This document shows positions 5,982-11,014 of a DNA stretch of 11,014 bases, in pieces. The translations under genes were made by a program, and so were the position numbers. The DNA is from Desulfobacula sp. (GTDB lineage: Bacteria; Desulfobacterota; Desulfobacteria; Desulfobacterales; Desulfobacteraceae). The stretch is from contig JABIYQ010000583.1 in NCBI GenBank assembly GCA_018702715.1, positions 1 to 11,014 of the forward strand. Reading direction: 5' to 3'. The number at the start of each line of letters is the position of its first letter. Position 1 is the stretch's first letter. The notes beneath the pieces are model-generated. The model was not told where the DNA came from and did no database searches. It saw nothing but the letters and a program-made list of their open reading frames with translations.

Positions 5982-6674
5982 ATGAATATTGACCCGAATT
6001 CTCTCAATGATTCACAATATTCTTTGAATGCAACCAGCATAATCCTTATTTTAATATTTCTGGTCTTGCCGGCGTTAAGCGGCTGCGGACTTTTTATTCC
6101 GGAGCCCTATGGAGCAATATCACCCGGTATCGGGCTCTCACAAATAGATGGCAAAACCCTTTTTATACCCAAAAATGCACCATCGATTTTAAACGGATTT
6201 AACTCAAGCAAAAACAAACAAAAGTATGGCCAGCCAGCCTCAGGACACAATGGCATTGATATTATCGCAAAGATAGGCACACCTGTTATTGCCCCGGCCA
6301 ATGGGAAGGTGACGAGCTCATTTTTGGGACCCGCCTATGGAAATACCCTTACCATATTTCACGGTAAAGGGCCTGATGGTTTTTACATCTTGACTCAGTA
6401 TCACCACATGAATAAACGGCTTGTTCAAACAGGAGATATAGTCGTTCGGGGACAGCAAATTGGCGAACTTGGACGCACAGGGGTTTTGGCCGGAGGCATA
6501 CTTCATCTTCACTTTGAAACATTGGGAACAAAAAAACCTGAAAAGGGAGGCTATACACCTTTGAATCCGCACAGATTCTGGTATGGCGGACCCGGAAATA
6601 TCACCTGCTTTGATAGTAAAAAAAAATGGGATGATACTTCTTTTAAAGCCACGTATCCGGTAGTGTGTAAATAA
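5982..6674 (+). CDS. M23-family peptidase lipoprotein
   Basis: A 230-residue predicted envelope lipoprotein with a LytM/M23 metallopeptidase domain. A hydrophobic segment (about 18-32) leads to the lipobox LSGC with Cys35 as the lipidated residue. The zinc-site motifs are His89-x3-Asp93 (GHNGIDI) and His175-x-His177 (HLHFE), with His141/His142 (QYHHM) as the assisting histidine, so the active-site set looks complete. Family members cut peptidoglycan cross-links or act as activators. Typical landmarks IGTPVIAPANGKV and GNTLTIFHG are present. GGAGG (5970-5974) spaced 7 bases from ATG fixes the start. Oddly, the 17 residues before the hydrophobic segment contain no lysine or arginine, unusual for a signal peptide. 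There are two late cysteines (209 and 229). It leads a run of closely spaced genes for membrane lipid-type enzymes. Confidence 0.92.
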   Translation: MNIDPNSLNDSQYSLNATSIILILIFLVLPALSGCGLFIPEPYGAISPGIGLSQIDGKTLFIPKNAPSILNGFNSSKNKQKYGQPASGHNGIDIIAKIGTPVIAPANGKVTSSFLGPAYGNTLTIFHGKGPDGFYILTQYHHMNKRLVQTGDIVVRGQQIGELGRTGVLAGGILHLHFETLGTKKPEKGGYTPLNPHRFWYGGPGNITCFDSKKKWDDTSFKATYPVVCK

Positions 6675-6708
6675 ATTAAAATTAGTAAATGGTTTAAAAA
6701 GAAAAAAA

Positions 6709-6712
6709 GGAG
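6709..6712 (+). promoter_or_regulatory. Ribosome binding site supporting a TTG start
   Basis: GGAG, 5 bases before the TTG at 6718-6720. No in-frame ATG or GTG nearby keeps the conserved N-terminal helix, so the TTG is the likely start of the lipid-kinase-like gene. Confidence 0.6.
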
Positions 6713-6717
6713 CTGGT

Positions 6718-7452
6718 TTGACTAAGTTTGTGTTGTACCAATTATTTACAATAACAAGCCTGTTATCAATCCAATACTGTACGGGCCTTCTTGTCCGTTA
6801 TAAAGGGATCAAAGTTAACTATACTCGTAAAATAAACCATTTTGCACTTTTTTTTATTCCTGTCATTTTAAGATTAATTTTCCCCTATGAAAGATCCTTT
6901 GAGAAGTTTATTTTTAGCTGCATAATAGGGACGCTTCTTTTTTTAATTTATTTCAAGCCTATTCGGGATAAAATATCGATAATAGCCACGATGTTTCTTT
7001 CATTTGACCGTCCCGAAGACCGCCCGAATACTCTTTGGTGGTTAGTCACCCAAGTCTTTGTGGGTTATATTGTCCTTGTTCCGGCCGTGATAATTTTCGT
7101 GCAAAACGGTTTGGCAGAATTAATTTGGATTCCGCTTTTAATAATAACCTTTGGTGATGGTTTAGCAGAGCCTGTCGGAATCAGGTTTGGAAGACATAAA
7201 TACGAAACCTATGCTTTTTTTTCAAAAAAGAAATATGTTCGTTCTCTGGAGGGAAGTGCTTGTGTTTTTCTTGCAAGCATTATTGTAGTTATGGTTTTTC
7301 ATTCTTCATTTACCCAATTACAATTTATCATAGCATTGATTTTTATTCCTTTCCTCATGACCTTTGTTGAAGCATTTTCCCCCCATACATGGGATACACC
7401 AACACTTTTTCTTGCAGGTTATAGTGCACTGTATGGTATAAGCCTAATATGA
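6718..7452 (+). CDS. Dolichol/phytol kinase-like integral membrane protein
   Basis: A 244-residue protein with about seven membrane segments, resembling the CTP-dependent dolichol/phytol kinase and CDP-diglyceride synthase-like family. The cues are TRKINH (36-41) at the start of the second helix, FGDGLAEPVGIRFGRHKY (145-162), RSLEGSACVF (175-184), the usual K/R-S-x-E-G-S nucleotide-site motif, and VEAFSPHTWDTPT (217-229), where relatives usually end in a D-N pair and this one has D-T. Family enzymes phosphorylate a long-chain lipid alcohol with CTP at the membrane. The substrate here is unknown; dolichol itself is not expected in bacteria, so phytol, polyprenol or another lipid alcohol are the options. 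Translation starts at TTG after GGAG. The stop overlaps the next gene's ATG as ATGA, implying coupled translation. Family placement is moderately confident. Confidence 0.75.
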   Translation: MTKFVLYQLFTITSLLSIQYCTGLLVRYKGIKVNYTRKINHFALFFIPVILRLIFPYERSFEKFIFSCIIGTLLFLIYFKPIRDKISIIATMFLSFDRPEDRPNTLWWLVTQVFVGYIVLVPAVIIFVQNGLAELIWIPLLIITFGDGLAEPVGIRFGRHKYETYAFFSKKKYVRSLEGSACVFLASIIVVMVFHSSFTQLQFIIALIFIPFLMTFVEAFSPHTWDTPTLFLAGYSALYGISLI

Positions 7453-8123
7453 CCATGAAACCTGCAATATATTTAATACCTTTTTTGATTGTCACGGTTG
7501 GCTTTTTAATTCGCTGGGAATTTAGCGGCAATAGGAAAAATATACATTTTATCAAACCGGTTTCAACTATCCTTGTCATTTTAGCAGCTCTGTTTTCTTT
7601 ATTGGAACCCTATTGGAATACCACATACACTTTCGGGGTAATAGTAGGATTGGTCTTTTCTATGGGAGGCGATATTGCCCTGATGTTCCAGGAGGACAAA
7701 AAGGCGTTCAGGATAGGTCTGGTCCTATTTCTTCTGGCCCACATCGTCTACACGGCTATCTTTACCATTATAGGGCACTTTTCAGGGTTATCCGCCATTT
7801 GCGCCCTGGTGGTATTGCTTTTAGGCCTGGGTATCTACTGGATGATTCAGTCCAACCTTGGTTCTATGAAAGGTCCTGTCATAGCTTATATCGTTATTAT
7901 TTCTTTGATGGTCATCCAGGCTGTCAGCGTATTTTCAAGCCCGGGAATTGACGATTTCCATGCATTAATGATGGTATCCGGTGCTGTTTTATTTTATATT
8001 TCAGACGTGATCCTGGCAGCCAACCGTTTCTGGCGGCCATGGAAATACAATCGTATCAGCCTAGCCTTTTATTACAGCGGTCAGATGCTTATTGCCTTGT
8101 CCGCCAGTTACTTTGTGAGATGA
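7449..8123 (+). CDS. YhhN/TMEM86 family protein, lysoplasmalogenase-like
   Basis: A 224-residue protein with about eight membrane segments and the YhhN/TMEM86 signatures: IKPVSTILVILAAL (35-48), GLVFSMGGDIALMF (67-80) with Asp75, LVLFLLAHIVYTAIF (91-105) and VLFYISDVILAANRF (180-194) with Asp186, then AFYYSGQMLIALSA. Animal TMEM86A/B and a bacterial homologue hydrolyse the vinyl-ether bond of lysoplasmalogens, giving a fatty aldehyde and a glycerophospho-base; the two buried aspartates are thought to be catalytic and are both present. It starts within the previous stop (ATGA, 7449-7452); a second ATG two codons on (7455) is also possible. There is no Shine-Dalgarno sequence, which fits translational coupling. 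The neighbouring lipid-kinase-like protein and MBL hydrolase suggest a shared lipid substrate chain. Family is confident; the reaction is by homology. Confidence 0.87.
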   Translation: MTMKPAIYLIPFLIVTVGFLIRWEFSGNRKNIHFIKPVSTILVILAALFSLLEPYWNTTYTFGVIVGLVFSMGGDIALMFQEDKKAFRIGLVLFLLAHIVYTAIFTIIGHFSGLSAICALVVLLLGLGIYWMIQSNLGSMKGPVIAYIVIISLMVIQAVSVFSSPGIDDFHALMMVSGAVLFYISDVILAANRFWRPWKYNRISLAFYYSGQMLIALSASYFVR

Positions 8124-8124
8124 G

Positions 8125-8802
8125 ATGACTCAGATCATTCAGCTTAACCTAAAGTTATCTAACGCATTTTTGCTTTTGGGTAAAAAGATGGTTTTGCTTG
8201 ATACTGGAACCAGTAATGAAACATCTACTATCATCAGAACCTTTCAAAAGGCGGGTTTGAATTTACAGGATTTATCTCTTATTGTTCACACCCATGCCCA
8301 TTTTGATCATTGCGGTAGCACAGCAGACCTTCAGCAAAAATCAGGCGCTCTAGTTGCCATCCATAAATCTGACGCTCCCTTTTTTTTGGAAGGGAAAAGT
8401 GTCCACATTGAACCCATTAATCTTTTCGGCAAATTAATAATACCTTTTATGAAAGATGGATATCAAACTACAAAAATTGACCTTTTGATGGATGATGAGT
8501 TTGACCTGCATCCTTTTGGTATAGACGGTAAAGTCATCGCAACACCCGGCCATACCCCAGGATCGATCTCTATACTTCTCGACAGTGGTGAAATCATTGC
8601 AGGTGATCTGATTGGAGGGGGCAGACTCATGGGGATTTTGCAGCCGGGACGTCCCCGCTATCACCACTGGTATTCAGACTTTGATTTAGCCAAAAAGAGC
8701 ATTGCCCGGATCATGGAAATGAATCCCACCCGGATTTTTGTAGGACATGGGGGGCCTTTGGAAGGGAAAGATGCTATCAGATATTTTAATCGGGAGAGAT
8801 AA
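8125..8802 (+). CDS. Metallo-beta-lactamase-fold hydrolase
   Basis: A 225-residue soluble protein with the full binuclear-metal set: THAHFDH (His57, His59, Asp61, His62), PGHTPGS (His143), AGDLIGG (Asp161) and VGHGGP (His208). VLLDTGTS (23-30) is the first conserved strand-loop. This layout is closest to glyoxalase II-like hydrolases, which cleave thioesters, but MBL-fold proteins also cleave phosphodiesters, lactones and lipid head groups, so the substrate stays open. There is no signal peptide, so it should act in the cytoplasm. It starts one base after the YhhN stop with only a poor ribosome binding site, and the next gene starts one base after its own stop, so it is clearly an internal operon gene and translation is probably coupled. 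No metal ligand is missing. Confidence 0.9.
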   Translation: MTQIIQLNLKLSNAFLLLGKKMVLLDTGTSNETSTIIRTFQKAGLNLQDLSLIVHTHAHFDHCGSTADLQQKSGALVAIHKSDAPFFLEGKSVHIEPINLFGKLIIPFMKDGYQTTKIDLLMDDEFDLHPFGIDGKVIATPGHTPGSISILLDSGEIIAGDLIGGGRLMGILQPGRPRYHHWYSDFDLAKKSIARIMEMNPTRIFVGHGGPLEGKDAIRYFNRER

Positions 8803-8803
8803 A

Positions 8804-9253
8804 ATGAAAGTATTTAAGATAACCTTGTTATTTATATTATTTGGATTTGTAATTTCTTCACACGTAAACGCAAAAAGTGAAATAAATACAGGCTTCTTTA
8901 GCAATGCAGCGATTGAAAAGTATGATCCTGTTGCATATTTCACTTTAAAAAAACCTGTTAAAGGAAATGACAAATATAAAACATCATATAAAAAAGCATC
9001 CTGGTATTTTATGAATAAAGAAAATTTAGACTTATTTTTAGCAAATCCTGAAAAGTATGCTCCCAAATATGGTGGCTATTGTGCATGGGCAGTTGCTCAA
9101 GGTGATACAGCAAACGGAAACCCAAAAAATTGGACTGTATATAAAAACAAATTATATTTAAATTATAATGATTCCATTCAAAATAAATGGTTAAAAAAAA
9201 TTGATGAATTCATAGTCAAAGCAGATAAAAACTGGCCCGGAGTGATTCAATAA
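8804..9253 (+). CDS. Exported YHS-domain protein
   Basis: A 149-residue protein with a clear signal peptide: Lys2 and Lys5, a hydrophobic core (7-18), then HVNA with likely cleavage after Ala23. The rest is one YHS domain: KYDPVAYFTLKKPVKG (39-54), ASWYFMNKENLDLFLANPEKYAPKYGGYCAWAV (66-98, key Tyr89, Gly90, Gly91, Cys93) and NWTVYKNKLYLNYN. Small exported YHS proteins are widespread; the domain is thought to bind metal, but a firm role is not known to me. The frame is open further upstream (to 8747), but that part lies inside the MBL gene. The ATG at 8804 has GGGAGA 6 bases before it and restores the signal peptide. It is the last gene of the operon, with lower G+C at third positions and more lysine and asparagine than its neighbours, possibly reflecting a different origin. 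Confidence 0.9.
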   Translation: MKVFKITLLFILFGFVISSHVNAKSEINTGFFSNAAIEKYDPVAYFTLKKPVKGNDKYKTSYKKASWYFMNKENLDLFLANPEKYAPKYGGYCAWAVAQGDTANGNPKNWTVYKNKLYLNYNDSIQNKWLKKIDEFIVKADKNWPGVIQ

Positions 9254-9335
9254 AATATACCACACCCCGGCAAAGAAATTTGATATCGAGTTGCTCAATC
9301 CAGAGATATTTTTTAAGTATCAACCTTAGGGCCCA

Positions 9336-9360
9336 CTCAAAAACAACTTTACATTTTGAG
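9336..9360. repeat. Inverted repeat CTCAAAA/TTTTGAG
   Basis: Seven-base perfect arms (9336-9342 and 9354-9360) around an 11-base loop, in the 254-base gap after the YHS gene. No T-tract follows, so it is not a standard intrinsic terminator. A second short stem, GTTGTG-AAAA-CACGAC with one G-U pair (9385-9400), follows. Their role is unknown. Confidence 0.3.
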
Positions 9361-9446
9361 AGTCGATTCATCCTGCCCGGTTACGTTGTGAAAACACGAC
9401 AGACCTTGGTGCAAGATATTTTATCAAAAATTGAAATAACAAATTG

Positions 9447-9475
9447 TTGATTTTAGGCTACTTTCGCAGTATTAA
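9447..9475 (+). promoter_or_regulatory. Promoter of the thioesterase gene
   Basis: -35 TTGATT (9447-9452, 4/6), a 17-base spacer, and -10 TATTAA (9470-9475, 4/6). Predicted start is about 9482, giving a leader of about 26 bases to the ATG at 9508 with AAGGA at 9496-9500. Confidence 0.38.
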
Positions 9476-9507
9476 AAAACCTCAGCCCATAGAAAAAGGA
9501 AATAAGA

Positions 9508-10386
9508 ATGACTGTCTGTTCTGAAGGCAATGTTTTAGAAGAATTGCTCCAGCTGTTAGCGCTGGAAAAAATAGAAGAAAATATTTACAGAGGCCAAAGC
9601 CAGGATCTCGGATTCGGGAATGTCTTTGGCGGCCAAGTTCTGGGCCAGGCTTTGTCTGCCGCATCCAGGACCGTTTCCTCAAAATTCCATGCCCACAGTC
9701 TTCACGGATACTTCATTCTGGCTGGAGATGCCCAAAAACCCATTGTCTATACAGTAGACTGTATCCGCGACGGAAAAAGCTTTGTCACCCGAAGAGTGGT
9801 GGCCGTTCAAAATGGCAATGCCATTTTCTCAATGGGTGTCTCTTTTCACAGGGATGAACAGGGATATGAACATCAAGACGAAATGCCGGACATTAAAGGG
9901 CCTGAAGGAATAGAATCTGATGTTGAAATGGCCAGACGTCTCTCGGATCAGATCCCACCTAAAATTCTTGAAAAGCTTCTTTGCAAAAAACCCATTGAAA
10001 TAAGGGTGGTCAACCCGGTGAATCCTTTTAACCCTAAAGCAATGCCACCTGTAAAATATGCCTGGTTCAGGGCAATTGACAAGATCCCGGATGATTCAGC
10101 AGCCCACCGGTATATGCTGGCCTATGCCTCGGATTTTTATGTATCTTCAACAGCTCTTTATCCCCATGGCAAAACCTTCTGGTCCCCGGACATGCTGGTG
10201 GCAAGCCTTGACCATTCCATGTGGTTCCATAGAGAATTTCGAATGGATGACTGGCTTTTGTATGTCATGAAAAGCCCCAGCGCAGGTAAAGCAAGAGGGT
10301 TGAGCATAGGGTCCATTTATACAAGGGATGGGATACTGGTAGCCAGTGTGGCACAGGAAGGACTATTAAGACCTTTAAAAAAATAA
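9508..10386 (+). CDS. tesB: Acyl-CoA thioesterase II (TesB family)
   Basis: A 292-residue double-hotdog thioesterase, close to the 286 residues of E. coli TesB. The first hotdog has IYRGQSQDLGFGNVFGGQVLGQAL (27-50) and HSLHGYFILAGD (63-74), where the acyl-CoA groove lies. The second has YASDFYV (Asp209), VASLDHSMWFHREF (231-244) and VAQEGLLR (Gln283). Compared with the E. coli Asp204-Thr228-Gln278 triad, Asp and Gln are kept and Thr is replaced by Ser233, a conservative change that keeps the hydroxyl. The enzyme hydrolyses medium- and long-chain acyl-CoA to free acid and CoA in the cytoplasm. AAGGA (9496-9500), 7 bases before ATG, supports the start. A FadH-like reductase gene begins 84 bases downstream in the same direction, consistent with a fatty-acid or beta-oxidation context. 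Confidence 0.95.
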   Translation: MTVCSEGNVLEELLQLLALEKIEENIYRGQSQDLGFGNVFGGQVLGQALSAASRTVSSKFHAHSLHGYFILAGDAQKPIVYTVDCIRDGKSFVTRRVVAVQNGNAIFSMGVSFHRDEQGYEHQDEMPDIKGPEGIESDVEMARRLSDQIPPKILEKLLCKKPIEIRVVNPVNPFNPKAMPPVKYAWFRAIDKIPDDSAAHRYMLAYASDFYVSSTALYPHGKTFWSPDMLVASLDHSMWFHREFRMDDWLLYVMKSPSAGKARGLSIGSIYTRDGILVASVAQEGLLRPLKK

Positions 10387-10470
10387 ATCTGTATCAGTCA
10401 TCTGAAAATCTTCATGGCATTAAAAGAATTTAAGAAATAAGATAAATAATAGTAAAAAGAGGAAAAAATA

Positions 10471-11014
10471 ATGAGAGATCCCATTTTTGAACCCATCATC
10501 ATAAATAAGCTTAAAATTAAAAACAGGATATATCTTCCTGCAATGCACCTTGGCATGGCAAAGGATTTTGAAGTCACAGACCAGATCATTAATTTCTATG
10601 CACAAAGGGCAAAGGGCAGACCTGGAATGATTTGTGCCGGGTATGCTACTGTGGATGATCTTTCAGGTAATACTCAGAATATAGGCGCCCATGATGACAA
10701 ATTTATATCCGGACTTGAAAAACTTTCAAAAGCCATTAATGACAATGGGTCTCTCAGCGCCATGCAGATAAACCATGCCGGTCGATACAATTTTTCCTTT
10801 TTTCTCAATGGGAAGCAGGCTGTGGCACCCTCTCCTATTGCATCAAGGATGACCCGGGAAACTCCCAAGGAAATGACGGCCGATGAAATAAAAACGACTA
10901 TCAACTCTTTTGCACAGGCTGCATTAAGGGTACAAAAAGCAGGATTTGATGCAGTTGAAGTATTAAGCGGCACCGGATACCTCATTAGCGAATTTCTTTC
11001 TCCTTTGACCAAAA
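10471..11014 (+). CDS. Old Yellow Enzyme-family oxidoreductase, FadH-like, 5' part
   Basis: The first 181 codons of a gene running off the right edge. PIFEPIIINKLKIKNRIYLPAMH (4-26) is the family's opening strand with the FMN-binding region. AMQINHAGRY (97-106) carries His102, and AGFDAVEVLSGTGYLISEFLSPLTK (157-181) holds Tyr170, which aligns with the catalytic Tyr166 of E. coli 2,4-dienoyl-CoA reductase (EGYLINEFL there). Ordinary Old Yellow Enzymes have a His-x-Ala-His type motif at this point, and this protein does not, so it is on the dienoyl-CoA reductase/trimethylamine dehydrogenase side. The expected full protein is about 640-680 residues with FMN, an iron-sulfur cluster and FAD; that part is outside the window. 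AGAGG lies 7-8 bases before ATG. Position after tesB supports a role on unsaturated acyl-CoA or related enoate substrates. Confidence 0.88.
   Translation, partial: MRDPIFEPIIINKLKIKNRIYLPAMHLGMAKDFEVTDQIINFYAQRAKGRPGMICAGYATVDDLSGNTQNIGAHDDKFISGLEKLSKAINDNGSLSAMQINHAGRYNFSFFLNGKQAVAPSPIASRMTRETPKEMTADEIKTTINSFAQAALRVQKAGFDAVEVLSGTGYLISEFLSPLTK

Noticed and set aside
8747..8803. Longer start for the YHS protein
   Set aside because: It would put a non-signal stretch before the signal peptide and overlap the MBL gene; the ATG at 8804 has a good ribosome binding site.
8686..9066. Minus-strand 126-codon open frame
   Set aside because: It crosses the MBL/YHS junction antisense; both genes have strong motif support.
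10674..11012. Minus-strand 112-codon open frame at the right edge
   Set aside because: Antisense to the FadH-like gene, which matches its family over all 181 visible codons.

Overview
The window is an AT-rich stretch of a bacterial chromosome. The gene content (rubrerythrin, a GAF histidine kinase with a cysteine cluster, TesB thioesterase beside a FadH-like dienoyl-CoA reductase, exported YHS protein, many hydrophobic accessory genes) fits an anaerobic sulfate-reducing deltaproteobacterium of the Desulfobacula/Desulfobacter type. That assignment is inference from style and gene families, not from a marker gene. No rRNA, tRNA, CRISPR array, integrase or intact insertion sequence was seen.

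Layout. (1) 1-1158: the 3' part of a sensor histidine kinase, running in from the left edge. (2) 1155-2099, minus: a ten-helix EamA/DMT exporter meeting the kinase tail to tail with a 4-base overlap. A near-consensus promoter (2143-2171) places its start at a TTG codon with its own ribosome binding site. (3) 2100-2524: leader and promoter of the exporter, then a stretch with only weak coding signs. (4) 2525-3022, minus: rubrerythrin, facing away from (5) a VOC-fold protein, a CNT-type nucleoside transporter with altered substrate-site residues, and a cupin_5 protein (3379-5751). The 356-base divergent spacer carries a promoter for each side and two inverted repeats built from the same pentamers, one lying on the rubrerythrin -35 box. 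(6) 5982-9253: a five-gene, tightly packed run behind a good promoter: M23 lipoprotein, CTP-dependent lipid-kinase-like membrane protein, YhhN/TMEM86 lysoplasmalogenase-like membrane protein, metallo-beta-lactamase-fold hydrolase and exported YHS protein. (7) 9508-11014: TesB acyl-CoA thioesterase and the start of an Old Yellow Enzyme/dienoyl-CoA reductase that runs off the right edge.

How it fits together. The rubrerythrin block is oxidative-stress defence. The VOC-CNT-cupin group looks like uptake of, and action on, a nucleoside-like or other small solute. The 6-9 kb run is the best candidate for an undescribed system: two integral membrane lipid-enzyme families, a soluble hydrolase and two envelope proteins co-transcribed, which I read tentatively as ether-lipid (plasmalogen) or isoprenoid-alcohol turnover coupled to the envelope. 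The last two genes belong to fatty acyl-CoA metabolism.
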